DNA of 64,000 bases, taken from assembly GCF_000423625.1 (NCBI RefSeq), contig NZ_AUII01000020.1:1-64000 (forward strand). Reading direction: 5' to 3'. A program made the translations under genes and the position numbers. The DNA comes from Pseudonocardia asaccharolytica DSM 44247 = NBRC 16224. GTDB lineage: Bacteria > Actinomycetota > Actinomycetes > Mycobacteriales > Pseudonocardiaceae. The notes under the pieces were generated by a model. That model was not told where the DNA came from. It did no database searches and worked only from the letters and a program-made list of their open reading frames with translations. Shown in pieces: positions 1 to 9,115 of the stretch (the stretch's first letter is position 1; each line of letters starts with the position of its first letter).

Positions 1-279
1 GAGGACCAGGCCTGGATCGAGACCCTGTTCGGCCACGTCAAGGGCGAGTGGCCACACCTGGAGAAGATCAGAGACCCCGGCGAGCTCGAGCGCGAGCTCG
101 ACCGCCGCCGGGCCGAGTACAACTCCGTGCGGTTGCACGCCGGCGTCGGGTATGTCACGCCCGACGACGAACACGAAGGCCGCGGCGAAGGCATCCGCCA
201 AGCCCGCCGCGACGGGCTCGCCGCGGCCCGCGAGGCACGGATCAACTACCGTCGAAACACGAGCAAGGACCACCGATGA
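1..279 (+). mobile_element. IS3-type transposase, C-terminal fragment (cut by window edge)
   Basis: Frame 1 is open from the first base to a TGA at 277-279 and encodes about 92 residues of a DDE integrase core. The start WIETLFGHVKGEW matches the region around the last catalytic Glu of IS3-group OrfB proteins. The later YNSVRLHAGVGYVTPDDEH is the usual C-terminal signature of that family. The rest of the gene lies before the window, so it cannot be said whether the element is intact. The 136 bases between it and the MFS gene hold no other gene that I recognise, and I could not define a terminal inverted repeat. It marks the left border of an accessory region. Confidence 0.8.
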
Positions 280-415
280 TCACTACCCGCTCGTGGTCGG
301 GTATTCCATCGCCCGGCTGCTTCATTAACTCGGACACACCTCACCCTCAGACCGTAGAGGCTTGAACTTGGCGGAATTGTGGGGTAGATCGGGCCGTCGA
401 GCGGGTCGGGATGGG

Positions 416-1726
416 TCATCGGGGGCGTCCGGGGTTCGCCGTGCGCCGGGTGTGGGTTTCATACATGCGTGTGGCCACGACGAGGCCGGAGGTGGCGCTG
501 AGGGCGGCGGCGAGCCAGACCGCGGCACGCAGGCCCCACAGGTCGGCCACGATTCCGGCCATGAGTGCGCCGACGGCGTAGCCGGCGTCGCGCCAGACCC
601 GGTAGACCCCGACGGCCCGGCCCCGCCATGCCGGATGGGCGACATCGCCGATCACGGCGAGCAGGGTCGGGTAGACCATGGCGGTGCCGGCGCCCAGCAG
701 CATCGCCGCCGCCGCCCACAGCGCGAACGTGTCGGCGACCGCGATGATCGCGAGCGCGGTCGCCTGGGTGAGCATCCCGGCGGTGATGAGGTGCTTTCGG
801 CCCCACCGATCGGACAACCCGCCGGTGAGCAGTTGCCCGATTCCCCACACGGCGGGGTAGAGGGCGAACAGGACACCGATCTGGTCCACGGCCAGGCCGG
901 AGGTGGCGAACAGGAGGGGGAACAGTCCCCAGGACAGGCCGAAGTTGAGGTTGTTGACCAGCCCGGCCTGGCTCGCCGAGGACAGGGCGGGTTCCCGGAA
1001 GCTGGTGTGGGTGAGGATCTGCCGGGTGCTGAGGTCGGCGTGCAGGTGGTCGTGGCGCCCGTCGGCACGCCCGACGTGCTTGGCCGCTTCCAGGCGGGCG
1101 TGGTCGCGGGTCTCGCGCACGAGCAGGCCGGACAGGCCCAACCCGAGCGCGGCATAGGACAGGCCGAGCAGGAACGGGGCGGGCCGCAGCCCGTAGTGCG
1201 CCGCGAGGTAGCCGGCGAGCAGTGAGGTGAGCGCGACCGCGCCGTACCCGGCCGCCTCGTTGAGCCCCATGGCCAGACCGCGCTGCTTCGGCCCGACGAG
1301 GTCGATCTTCATGATGACGGTGGTGGACCAGGTCAGGCCCTGGTTGAGCCCGAGCAGCACGTTCGCCGCCACCACCCAGCCCCAGCTGGGCGCCCAGATC
1401 AGCAGCAGCGGCACCGGCACCGCGATCAGCCACCCGACGACCAGTACCGGCTTGCGCCCGAACCGATCCGACCAGGTGCCGGCGAAGTAGTTCGCGGCGG
1501 CCTTGGTGGCCCCGAAGGCGACCACGTAGGTGAACAGGAACGTGTATCCGGTCAGGCCGAACTCGCGCTCGGCCAGCAGCGGCAACACCGTCTGTTCCTG
1601 CCCGACCATGCCGCCGACCAGGGCGTTGACCGCGACGAGCAGGCTGAACTGGGCGAGGTTCGCACCCAGTCCCAGGGTGATCGGACGACCACCGGTGGAC
1701 GGGCTCTCGCCGGCAGGGGAACTCAT
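416..1726 (-). CDS. MFS transporter of the rhodanese/sulfur-type locus
   Basis: A 436-residue major facilitator protein with about 12 hydrophobic segments. Both halves carry the loop-2/3 signature of the family: SDRFGRKPVLVVG near residue 85 and SDRWGRKHLITAG in the second half. The ATG at 1726 is chosen because it overlaps the stop of the upstream MBL-rhodanese gene in an ATGA arrangement, a sign of translational coupling. An open frame continues upstream but lies inside that gene. Substrate is unknown. Being coupled to a persulfide-dioxygenase-like enzyme and divergent from an ArsR-rhodanese regulator, it may export or import a sulfur compound such as sulfite or thiosulfate, which is an inference from context. 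It ends about 140 bases from the transposase fragment. Confidence 0.85.
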   Translation of the reverse strand: MSSPAGESPSTGGRPITLGLGANLAQFSLLVAVNALVGGMVGQEQTVLPLLAEREFGLTGYTFLFTYVVAFGATKAAANYFAGTWSDRFGRKPVLVVGWLIAVPVPLLLIWAPSWGWVVAANVLLGLNQGLTWSTTVIMKIDLVGPKQRGLAMGLNEAAGYGAVALTSLLAGYLAAHYGLRPAPFLLGLSYAALGLGLSGLLVRETRDHARLEAAKHVGRADGRHDHLHADLSTRQILTHTSFREPALSSASQAGLVNNLNFGLSWGLFPLLFATSGLAVDQIGVLFALYPAVWGIGQLLTGGLSDRWGRKHLITAGMLTQATALAIIAVADTFALWAAAAMLLGAGTAMVYPTLLAVIGDVAHPAWRGRAVGVYRVWRDAGYAVGALMAGIVADLWGLRAAVWLAAALSATSGLVVATRMYETHTRRTANPGRPR

Positions 1727-3120
1727 GAACCCACCTGCAGCTTCTCGCCGGTGGCCTGGGCCCAGTCGTCGGGACCGCCGGCCAGGACGGTGAGGTCGCG
1801 GTGCCCGGCCCGCTCGAGCAGGCTGGCTGCGCTCATCGCCCGCTCGCCGTGCCCGCACATCAGCACTGTCGGCTCATCCGGAAGGTCGCGGGCGGCCTGT
1901 GCCAGCGCGCCGAGTTCGATGTGCACGGCGCCAGGCAGGTGCCCCGTGGTGAACTCGGGGTCCTGACGGATGTCGAGCACGCGGCGGCGCTCGTCGATCT
2001 CACCGGGGCCGACCAGGCGGGTGCTGGCGGTGGGCTGCCCGGCGGCGGCCCAGGCGTCGATGCCGCCCGCCAGTTCGCCGACGAGGCGCTCGACGCCGAT
2101 GTTCATCGCCTGCCAGGCCAGCTCGGCGAGGTCCTGGTCGGGGTTACCTACCACGACGATGGGGGCATCGGGCGGGACCAGCCAGCCGAGCCAGGTGGCG
2201 AACTGGGCGCGCAACGGGATCGACAGCGACCCCGGGATGTGGGTGCGGGCGTAGTCGGGCACCGGTCGGACGTCCACCAGGACCGCGCCGGCCTCGTGCA
2301 GTTCCCGCACCGCGGACACCCGCAGCTGCGCGAGCAGCCCGGTCGTGGCGGGGTCGAGCACCGCGGGCCCGCGCCGGTTCACCTCCGCCAGGCGCAGGAA
2401 GTAGGGCGGGTAGCTACCCAGCGAACCCAGCAGCCGCTCGACGAACCGGGTCTCGTCCTCGATGCCCAGCAGCGGGTTCGTGGTCAGCTCCTGGCCGATG
2501 GTCGAGGTGCGCGCCGCCCCGGGCGGCGCGGAACAGAACGAACCCGCCCCGTGGGTGGGCCACACCGCCGTCTCCGTGGGCAGCGCGGACAGCCGCCGCA
2601 GCGACGCGAACTGAGCGCGGGCCAGCTCCTCGGCGCGGTCAGCACCCAGGAGATCGGTCCGCGCCGCCGAGCCCACGATGAGCGACCCGCCGGTGAACAC
2701 GCCGACCGAGCGGTCCCCGTCGCGCAGGAGGAACGACAGATGCTCATCGGTATGCCCGGGCGTGGCCAGCGCCGTCAACCTCAGCCCGCCGAGGTCAACC
2801 TCATCACCCTCGGCCAGGCCACGATGTTCGAACCGGCGGCGACCGGTAGCCGAGGCCAGCACCACCGCGCCGTCGTCGTGGGCCAACTGCGCCGCGCCGG
2901 AGAGGAAGTCAGCGTGCAGATGAGTGTCCGCGGCGAACCGAATCCGCAGACCGGCCTCCTCCGTCGCCGCGCGCACCGCGCGCAGGTCCCGCGGCGGGTC
3001 GACCAGCAGCGCCGACCCGTCACCGAGGTCGACCAGGTAGCAGGAGTTGCCCAGGCCCTCGTCCACGACCGCCGTCACCTCGACACCACCGCCCGCGCGG
3101 GCCGCCGCTGTCTCGCTCAT
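1723..3120 (-). CDS. MBL-fold hydrolase with two rhodanese domains (persulfide dioxygenase-like)
   Basis: A 465-residue protein. Residues 12-235 are a metallo-beta-lactamase fold of the ETHE1/persulfide-dioxygenase type, with THLHAD at 66-71 and PGHT at 121-124. Two rhodanese domains follow at about 270-365 and 370-460. The first has no Cys in its loop (VVGNPDQD) and is probably structural. The second has the active Cys in LMCGHGERA. The Asp that usually follows TG in ETHE1-like enzymes is Gly here (FTGGSL near 143-147), so one metal ligand differs from the archetype. The ATG at 3120 is preferred over one 18 bases upstream because GGGAGGGA precedes it at good spacing. The expected role is oxidation of, or sulfur transfer from, glutathione- or mycothiol-type persulfides in the cytoplasm. 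It is first in an operon with the MFS gene. Confidence 0.85.
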   Translation of the reverse strand: MSETAAARAGGGVEVTAVVDEGLGNSCYLVDLGDGSALLVDPPRDLRAVRAATEEAGLRIRFAADTHLHADFLSGAAQLAHDDGAVVLASATGRRRFEHRGLAEGDEVDLGGLRLTALATPGHTDEHLSFLLRDGDRSVGVFTGGSLIVGSAARTDLLGADRAEELARAQFASLRRLSALPTETAVWPTHGAGSFCSAPPGAARTSTIGQELTTNPLLGIEDETRFVERLLGSLGSYPPYFLRLAEVNRRGPAVLDPATTGLLAQLRVSAVRELHEAGAVLVDVRPVPDYARTHIPGSLSIPLRAQFATWLGWLVPPDAPIVVVGNPDQDLAELAWQAMNIGVERLVGELAGGIDAWAAAGQPTASTRLVGPGEIDERRRVLDIRQDPEFTTGHLPGAVHIELGALAQAARDLPDEPTVLMCGHGERAMSAASLLERAGHRDLTVLAGGPDDWAQATGEKLQVGS

Positions 3121-3201
3121 GCCGTCCCTCCCACGCATACCTGGACTGGCGTCGTCACCAATCAGCTCCTACACTATTCCATGAAAGGTTGGAGGATGGC
3201 G
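3121..3201. promoter_or_regulatory. Shared control region of the ArsR-rhodanese / MBL-rhodanese divergon
   Basis: These 81 bases separate the two divergent start codons and must hold both promoters and, by analogy with other ArsR divergons, the operator. TACACT just upstream of the + strand gene resembles a -10 box. I could not find an unambiguous dyad for the repressor. Confidence 0.45.
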
Positions 3202-3876
3202 ATGGGTGATGCGCTACTGAAGGCCGAACTGTTCGAGCAACTGGCGCGGGTGGGCAAGGCGTTGGGCAGCGGCAAGCGGTTGGAGCTGCTAGACCTGCTC
3301 AGCCAGGGCCCGCGCAGCGTCGCCGACCTCGCTGCTACCGCTGGCCTCGGACTGACCACCGCATCCATGCACCTCAAGACGCTCCGCGAGGCTGGTCTGG
3401 TCGCCACCACACGGAAGGGCACCACGATCCGTTATCGGCTCGCCGGCGAGGACGTCGCCGCGCTGTTCGCGCAGCTGCGGGCCGTGGCCGCAGCGCATCT
3501 GGCCGACGTCGACGTCGCACGGACTCGCTACCTGAGAACGCAGGACGGCGAGGACACCGAGCAGATCGGGCGTGACGAGCTACTGCGTCGAGCCCAGGCC
3601 GGCGAGGCCGTCGTGCTGGACGTGCGGCCGGTCCCGGAGTTCGCGGCTGGGCACATCCCGGGGGCGGTCTCCATCCCCCTCGACGAGCTCCCCGACCGCC
3701 TGTCTGAGCTTCCGGCCGACGTCGAGATCGTGGCCTACTGTCGCGGCGCCTACTGCGTGCTCGCCCACGACGCGGTCCGGCTGCTCACCGCCCACGGCCG
3801 GCGCGCCGTGCGCCTGGCCGAGGGCATGCTCGAGTGGCGCCTGGCCAACCAGCCCGTCACCGCCACCGCGTCCTGA
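3202..3876 (+). CDS. ArsR-family transcriptional regulator fused to a rhodanese domain
   Basis: A 224-residue protein. Residues 1-100 are an ArsR winged helix (LFEQLARVGKALGSGKRLEL through TTASMHLKTLREAGLVATTR). Residues about 120-218 are a rhodanese domain (VLDVRPVPEFAAGHIPGAVS) with the active loop YCRGAYC. The winged-helix part has no Cys, so the metal or thiol site of classical ArsR/BigR proteins is absent. The only cysteines are the two in the rhodanese loop, which suggests that sulfane sulfur or a persulfide is sensed there. Three in-frame ATGs exist (3181, 3196, 3202). The last is chosen because GGAGG lies seven bases before it. It is divergent from the MBL-rhodanese and MFS operon, which it probably represses until reactive sulfur appears. 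Confidence 0.85.
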   Translation: MGDALLKAELFEQLARVGKALGSGKRLELLDLLSQGPRSVADLAATAGLGLTTASMHLKTLREAGLVATTRKGTTIRYRLAGEDVAALFAQLRAVAAAHLADVDVARTRYLRTQDGEDTEQIGRDELLRRAQAGEAVVLDVRPVPEFAAGHIPGAVSIPLDELPDRLSELPADVEIVAYCRGAYCVLAHDAVRLLTAHGRRAVRLAEGMLEWRLANQPVTATAS

Positions 3877-4276
3877 CACCGCCGCGGCCGGGCAGACCCG
3901 CGAGAGGCTTACAGGGACAGAGAGCAAACGAAGGTCTGGCGGCAGATCTGGAGCAACGATCCCAGCGAGCGTACCGGGCGGGCGCCGCACTGTTGTGGGC
4001 CGCGGCGTAGCGCCCGGTGGCATCGATGGCCGCGTCGACCATCCGCCGTGTCCACCTGCAGGGGCGGCACGCGCACGGAGTCCGGGTGTGCACCGCGGCC
4101 GGTGCCGTGCGCGGTGTCGGCGACGAGCAGCACCGCCGGTTCACGTCCCTGCCGGCGGAGCAGGCTGCCGACGTGGTCGGCGCCAGAACGGCGGGCCGGA
4201 GACGTCGGTCATGGCCTGGGCAGCTCCGACCGCCCCGTTCCGCGCAGCCCCTCCGCTCGTCGCGGCGGGGCGATCG
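3877..4276. other. Gene-poor stretch between the ArsR-rhodanese and catalase genes
   Basis: About 400 bases without a convincing gene. Short minus-strand frames exist (for example a piece reading AVLLVADTAHGTGRG) but none is long or recognisable. It may be a decayed gene or an old insertion scar. Confidence 0.4.
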
Positions 4277-5794
4277 TCAGGTCCTGGCCTGGGTATCGGG
4301 ACTGGCCGGGTTGCCCGGTTCGGCCGCCTCCGGAGCGGTCCCGGACCGCTGGCTGCGCACCCCCTGCTCGATCCGGTCGCCGAGGTCCTTGTCCACGTTG
4401 CGCCAGTACTCGAAGGCGCGGACCAGCACCGGCTCGCTGACTCCCTTGAGCAGGTGGCCGACGATGTTGCTCACCAGGCGGTCGCGGGCGGCGTCATCGA
4501 GCACGTGGCGGACCATCGTGCCGGCCTGTCCCCAGTCGTCGTCGTCTCGGCGCAGCGTGTACGCCGAGCGGACCATCTCGCCGTCGGCGTACCACAGCGG
4601 CTCGGCGACCCGGCTCGGATCGGCCTGCGGGCCGCCCTGGGAGTTCGGTGCATACACCGGGTCGGCGGCGTTGCGCACCCGCATCTCGCCGTCCTTGGAG
4701 TAGGCGTGCACCTCGACCGTGGGCGAGTTGACCGGGATCTGTTTGTAGTTCACTCCGAGCCGGGCGCGGTGCGCGTCGGCGTAGGAGAACCCGCGGGCCA
4801 GCAGCATCTTGTCCGGGGACAACCCGGTGCCGGGGACCAGGTTGTTCGGCTCGAACGCGGCCTGCTCCATCTCGGTGTGGTAGTCGGCGACGTTGCGGTT
4901 CAACGTCATCTTCCCCACCTCGTGCAGCGGGTAGTCGCCGTGCGGCCATACCTTGGTCAGGTCGAACGGGTTGAACCGATAGGTCTTCGCCTCCTCGAAC
5001 GGCATGATCTGCACCTTCAGCGTCCAGCTCGGGTGCTCCCCACGCTCGATCGCCGAGTACAGGTCGCGCTGGTGGGCATCGCCGTCGATGCCAGCCATCT
5101 CGTCACCCTCGGCCTGGGTCAGGAACTCGATCCCCTGGTCGGTGAGGAAGTGGTATTTCACCCAGAAGATCTCCCCGGCGGCGTTGATCCAGCTGTAGGT
5201 GTGGCTGGAGTAGCCGTTCATGTGCCGCCAGTCCTTCGGGATGCCCCGGTCCCCCATCAGCCAGGTGACCTGGTGCGCCGACTCCGGCGAGAGCGTCCAG
5301 AAGTCCCACTGCATGTCGTGGTCGCGCAGGTTGTTGCTCAGCCGGCGCTTCTGGCTGCGGATGAAGTGCTGGAACTTCATCGGGTCCCGCATGAAGAAGA
5401 TCGGCGTGTTGTTGCAGACCAGATCGAAGTTGCCCTCGGAGGTGTAGAACTTCAGCGCGAACCCGCGCGGGTCACGCCACGTGTCCGGGCTGCCCCGCTC
5501 GCCGGCGACGGTGGAGAACCGGGCCAGCATGTCCGTCCTCGTTCCGGGCCGGAACGCCGCGGCCCTGGTGTACGCGGTGACGTCCTGGGTCACCTCGAAG
5601 ACGCCGAACGCGCCGCCGCCCTTGGCGTGCGGCTGGCGCTCCGGGATGCGCTCCCGGTTGAAATTGGCCATCTGCTCGATCAGGTAGTGGTCGTTCAGCA
5701 CGATCGGGCCGTCGGGCCCGACGGTCAGCGATAGCTCGTCACTGGCAACCGGGATCCCTGCGTCCGTTGTCGTCGGCCGTGAGTGGGTGGTCAT
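4277..5794 (-). CDS. Monofunctional haem catalase
   Basis: A 505-residue clade 3-like catalase that disproportionates hydrogen peroxide in the cytoplasm. The distal His lies in [13 protein letters not shown] (His about 56), where most relatives have VVHAKG. The distal Asn region is [11 protein letters not shown]. The proximal haem Tyr lies in [16 protein letters not shown]. The length is that of a small-subunit catalase. The ATG at 5794 is chosen over an upstream in-frame extension because AGGAGG lies seven bases before it. It stands alone, with the gene-poor stretch downstream and a broken IS630-type transposase upstream. No regulator gene is adjacent. Confidence 0.93.
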   Translation of the reverse strand: MTTHSRPTTTDAGIPVASDELSLTVGPDGPIVLNDHYLIEQMANFNRERIPERQPHAKGGGAFGVFEVTQDVTAYTRAAAFRPGTRTDMLARFSTVAGERGSPDTWRDPRGFALKFYTSEGNFDLVCNNTPIFFMRDPMKFQHFIRSQKRRLSNNLRDHDMQWDFWTLSPESAHQVTWLMGDRGIPKDWRHMNGYSSHTYSWINAAGEIFWVKYHFLTDQGIEFLTQAEGDEMAGIDGDAHQRDLYSAIERGEHPSWTLKVQIMPFEEAKTYRFNPFDLTKVWPHGDYPLHEVGKMTLNRNVADYHTEMEQAAFEPNNLVPGTGLSPDKMLLARGFSYADAHRARLGVNYKQIPVNSPTVEVHAYSKDGEMRVRNAADPVYAPNSQGGPQADPSRVAEPLWYADGEMVRSAYTLRRDDDDWGQAGTMVRHVLDDAARDRLVSNIVGHLLKGVSEPVLVRAFEYWRNVDKDLGDRIEQGVRSQRSGTAPEAAEPGNPASPDTQART

Positions 5795-5933
5795 ACCGTG
5801 CCTCCTGAGCGGGACAAGGAACGGGCTCGACCCGCTCCACTCTCGCCCTCGGCGGGGATGGCGTCCAGACCCTGGCGACGATCCGCAGCCCGCTTCCATT
5901 GCTGAAGCCGAACTCTTGATGGCGCTGGCTTGG

Positions 5934-6648
5934 TCACGGCATTTCGATGATCAGTCCGGTCTCGGCGAGGCAGCCGTCGAGCAGGTGCGGCCGGTGCCCG
6001 GGTTGGAAACACCGCACACCGGCCACCCGAGACCCGGCCCCGGCCGCCGCCACGCACGGGGATCACGGGTGTCTGGCCGCGCACCGCCCAGGTACGTCCC
6101 TTCGGCGGCCTGAGCTCCTGCCCCGCCTCGTCCTCGAAGCAGATGTAGGCGCCCCGGTCCGCCGCGGTGCTTTTATCCGCGGTCACACCTGCTCCTTCCA
6201 CACCCGAGCGCCGCCTCGTCGCGCGCGACCGCCCGGTGGGCGAGCACCTGCGCGGACCAGCCATGGCGGCGCAGCAGTTTCCACACGCCCTACACGGTGT
6301 AGCCGATGTGGAACATTCGGTCGATCAACGTCTTGATCCGCACCAGGGTCCAGCCCTGGCCCTCCTCCCAGCCGTGCGCCGACGGCCCCGCCCAGCTCCC
6401 GTTTCAGGCGTTCCCACTGCGCGGGCGAGAGCCGCTCCACCGACACCGGCCCCTGGACCGCAACGCGTCCAGGCCGCCGTCGCGCCAGGCCCGCCGCCAC
6501 TTCTCCACCTGCCGCCGGCCCATCCGCAGGCCAGCGGCGATCTCGGCGGTCGTCTGGCCCGCTCGGACCGCGCGCCGGCCTCCAACCGCACCCGCTCCCT
6601 GGCCTGCTGCTCCTTCGGTGTCAGCCCGCCGCCCTGCGCGTACCTCAT
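5934..6648 (-). pseudogene. IS630-family transposase remnant, frameshifted and internally deleted
   Basis: The start MRYAQGGGLTPKEQQARERV is followed in other frames by TAEIAAGLRMGRRQVEKWRR, then by VSVERLSPAQWERLKREL, then by LVRIKTLIDRMFHIGYTV and a stop, then by GVWKLLRRHGWS. The catalytic part reads ICFEDEAGQELRPPKGRTW. The frame then jumps to [18 protein letters not shown] and a stop, which is a typical C-terminal end of the family. These pieces appear in correct order but in different frames, with at least two in-frame stops and a large deletion between the catalytic block and the tail. The element cannot be active by itself. It shows that the region has been shaped by insertion sequences. 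Confidence 0.85.
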
Positions 6649-6694
6649 CCACCGGGCATACCGCAGGGATCACGAAACGTCACGCCCACCGCCA

Positions 6695-6817
6695 TCACGA
6701 GTTCAACTTCGGTAGTCGGGACCGTCGCCGCCTCCTCCAGCCCGAGCGCGCGGCGGCCACCTTTGCCGCACGCAGCAGCGCATCGTCGATGTACACCGTG
6801 GTCTTCTTCCGGGCCAT
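6695..6817 (-). pseudogene. Ribbon-helix-helix antitoxin remnant (VapB-like)
   Basis: MARKKTTVYIDDALLRAAKVAAARSG is the usual N-terminal DNA-binding part of short VapB or CopG-type antitoxins. After about 26 residues the reading frame turns into arginine-rich sequence and stops, so the rest is lost to a frameshift or deletion. It lies just upstream of the IS630-type remnant and is divergent from the MarR remnant. No partner toxin gene adjoins it. Confidence 0.55.
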
Positions 6818-6844
6818 AGCTGCCATCTTGACAAAGAACGGCAA

Positions 6845-7137
6845 TATGGTGCCGTGTCGCGTTGGCCTCGCCGAGATGCTGGCCCAGCCGGACGTCCGGC
6901 CAGGGCGGAGAGCGAACTCGATGATCGTGGACCTGGCTGCCAAGGGAGCAATCGACCGGACGCCGACGGGGAACCGGGCGGGCCATCGGCCTCACGCTCA
7001 CCGAGCACGGCCACACCCTGCTCGCCAAGGCCGAGCCGTAGGCCCTCGGCGTCGAGAAGGAGATCCTCGGGTCGCTCGACCCGGCGGAGGTCGCCGGAAT
7101 GCAGGTCACCCTGCGCAAGATCCTCGATTCGGCGTGA
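6845..7137 (+). pseudogene. MarR-family regulator remnant
   Basis: One frame reads GLAEMLAQPDVRPGRRANSM followed by IVDLAAKGAIDRTPTGNRA. Another frame continues AIGLTLTEHGHTLLAKAEP, a TAG stop, then ALGVEKEILGSLDPAEVAG and VTLRKILDS to a TGA. Together this is the wing and C-terminal dimer helix of a MarR repressor with one frameshift and one in-frame stop. The N-terminal part is missing. It is non-functional as written. Confidence 0.65.
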
Positions 7138-7167
7138 TGCCGGTTCCCTCGTTGCTGCAGGCGACAT

Positions 7168-7745
7168 TTGTCCCCGATGACGCCGACTTCGCGCGGGCGT
7201 CTCCTGCGGTGGGGCGTCGATCCCTCGGCCCGGTGGCCGGCCCAGACGTTCGTGCGCCGGCTGGTGGAGGCCGCCAGGGTCTACGCGCCGATCCGGGCTG
7301 CGCTCCGCGAGCAGCGAACGACCTCGGTGCGGCTCACCGCCACCGAGGCGGCCGATTTCCTTGCCGCCGGCGCCGCCGCACTGGCGGAAGCGGGGGTCGA
7401 GGTCCGGCTCGCGGACGAACTCGTGGCACACCGCCTACGGGCGTCCGACGGCGCCGCATTCCGGTGCGAGGCCATGGCGGGCGAGCACAGCCTCACCCGG
7501 GAGGATGCGGAGCGGCTCGCCGCGGTGGGAAGGCCTCTCATGCGCTGGAACGGGGCGTGGATCCTGATCGATCCGGCCATCGCGCCGGGCATCGCCGCGA
7601 TGGCCGAGAAAGAGGTGTCCCTGCCCGAGGCCCAGGTGTTTGCCGGTGCGTTGTCCGGTGAGCGGGAGACCCGGGAGCTGGGCGCGGTCGAGGTGATCGC
7701 GGAGGGTTGGACGGCCGCGGTCGCCGGCGAGCTGCGCCATGTGGG
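7168..7745 (+). pseudogene. SNF2-type helicase fragment (helicase-associated region)
   Basis: An open frame without the helicase motifs, but with the pattern of the region that precedes the ATPase domain in large actinobacterial SNF2/HepA helicases: VRRLVEAARVYAPIRAAL, SVRLTATEAADFLAAGAAAL, then EHSLTREDAERLAAVGRPL and AVEVIAEGWTAAVAGEL. The similarity stops near 7745, where the opposite strand takes up a truncated VapC gene, so this is a deletion junction. The nominal start (TTG 7168 or ATG 7177) follows the MarR stop by about 30 bases and is probably not a real start. Confidence 0.6.
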
Positions 7746-7749
7746 CCGC

Positions 7750-7960
7750 GACCGCGAACCTCAGCTGTGTGGGAGCGGAGGAAGGCGGCCTCGGCCGCGG
7801 CGCTGGCCCGGGTGGACAGGAAGTAGCAGACCTCGGTCACGACGAACGGTGTGATGAGCGCGGGTTCGCGCAGGCTGCCGAGCGCGGCTCGGCAGGTGGC
7901 GTGGTGGGTGTCGCGGGTGGAGGCGGCGGCGACGATCGGGCCGGTGTCGACCAGGATCAC
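7750..7960 (-). pseudogene. VapC-like PIN-domain toxin, truncated
   Basis: GTG at 7960 overlaps the stop of the upstream antitoxin gene (GTGA), the usual coupling in toxin-antitoxin pairs. The protein begins VILVDTGPIVAAASTRD, with the first acidic active-site residue, and continues TPFVVTEVCYFLSTRASAAA with the conserved Glu. After SHTAEVR it becomes unrelated sequence antisense to the SNF2 fragment. The two C-terminal acidic residues needed for RNase activity are therefore missing and the toxin is expected to be dead. Confidence 0.7.
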
Positions 7961-8211
7961 TGGTCGCCGAGCTCGGCTCTCATGACGGAGCGAGCGTTGG
8001 TGGCGAGGTTCTCGTCGGTGACGATCGACCCGACCCATGTCGGCGGCCAGGGTTCGTGCCGGGTGGGCTCGGTGTCGGTGGACCGGCCGCCGTCGATGAC
8101 CTCGAAGCGGACGCGGTCACCCGCGTGCAGGGGGACGCCGAGTCGTTCGGCGACCTCGGCCAGCTCGGGCGCGACGACGAACTCGCGGGCACCCTCGGCG
8201 GGCACGCTCAT
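7957..8211 (-). CDS. Antitoxin of the truncated VapC pair
   Basis: An 84-residue protein (MSVPAEGAREFVVAPELAEV at the start). It has a short AbrB- or VapB-like look but I cannot assign the fold. It is intact, begins with ATG at 8211 after GGGAGGTGA, and overlaps the toxin start by four bases. With its toxin destroyed it is an orphan, perhaps kept only because it has not yet decayed. Confidence 0.55.
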   Translation of the reverse strand: MSVPAEGAREFVVAPELAEVAERLGVPLHAGDRVRFEVIDGGRSTDTEPTRHEPWPPTWVGSIVTDENLATNARSVMRAELGDQ

Positions 8212-8531
8212 TCGCAGGTCACCTCCCACGGCAGATCCTCCACCGTGAGAGTACCGGGCAAAGCGAGAGTGCCGGAGCCGTCGGTGGCCCGGGCTCGATC
8301 GTGAACGGCTCCGCCTCCGGCCCACAGGCCACAGATACCCGCCGGGTCCGGCGACGCACGGCCGTACTCATAGGAGCGAACGACCGTTCCCCGTCGTGGG
8401 CTCCGTTGCGATCGGGCAGGCGTCGGAAGTGCCAGGCTTGCACCGTATCGCCGGCGCACGATTGGTGCCTCGTCGATTCCCATGGTCCCGTGTCGGAGGC
8501 GTCTGGTAGCGCTGACTGCCATGATCCGTGA
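8212..8531. other. No gene recognised
   Basis: About 320 bases upstream of the antitoxin. Minus-strand frames are open but show no family I know. The bases next to 8211 should hold the antitoxin promoter. Confidence 0.4.
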
Positions 8532-9108
8532 GTGGATGACGAGGTCCGCAGCGCAGCGACCGGCGATGCTCAGGCGTGGGGTCGTCATGGGTCGACGTTG
8601 ACGACGTCGGAAGGTGCCGTGTTGCGGCGTGACGAGGTGCTCCGGATCCTTGCCGGGCATCCGGGCGGTCTGACCGACGCGCAAGTCGTCGGGGAGCCTC
8701 GGCGCGCTCATCCCGAAGGTCGTGCATCAGACGGTGAATGCGCTCTGCCGTGCCTCGCTGCGGACTGCTGGTCGTCCGAGACGCGGCGGGCGGGCGATCG
8801 TGAACCGGCTGGCCGGCGCCGTCGGTCCGGTCGAGGCGGCGGACGCCCCGGTGGCGACTTCGGTCCGGGCGTGGCTGTGGGAGAGCGCGGTCCAGCGTGC
8901 GGTCGTCGATGGCCTGATCTCGCGGGGCGCCCGCATCGAGTCGCAGGCCGACACCGCCCGTCGCGAGCGTGGGACGGACGTCGTCGCCGTGCTGGACGGG
9001 CGGCGCGTGCACGTGGAGGTCAAGGGCTGGCCGGGGCGGGAGTACGCGGATCCGCGTCAGCGGGGAAGACGAAGCGGGCCGCGCCGACGCTACAGGCCGC
9101 ACCACAGG
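8532..9108 (+). pseudogene. Winged-helix / PD-(D/E)xK-like protein, frameshifted and cut at tRNA-Arg
   Basis: One frame gives LRRDEVLRILAGHPGGLTDA, a second gives GSLGALIPKVVHQTVNALC, a third gives LLVVRDAAGG, and the second returns with AWLWESAVQRAVVDGLISRG and GTDVVAVLDGRRVHVEVKGW. The last segment fits a PD-(D/E)xK fold (GTDVV with VEVKG). A final frame change gives YADPRQ/AGKTKRAAPTLQA, the expected continuation, and the similarity then ends eight bases before the tRNA gene. The start (GTG 8532 or TTG 8598) is uncertain. This is a decayed gene whose 3' end was lost where the tRNA begins, as happens at integration sites. Confidence 0.55.
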
Positions 9109-9115
9109 TCAGCGG

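Noticed and set aside
3572-5734. Long + strand open frame of 720 codons opposite the catalase gene
   Set aside because: It is the antisense shadow of the catalase and of the regulator gene. Its product has no family pattern, and in DNA this GC-rich such frames are common.
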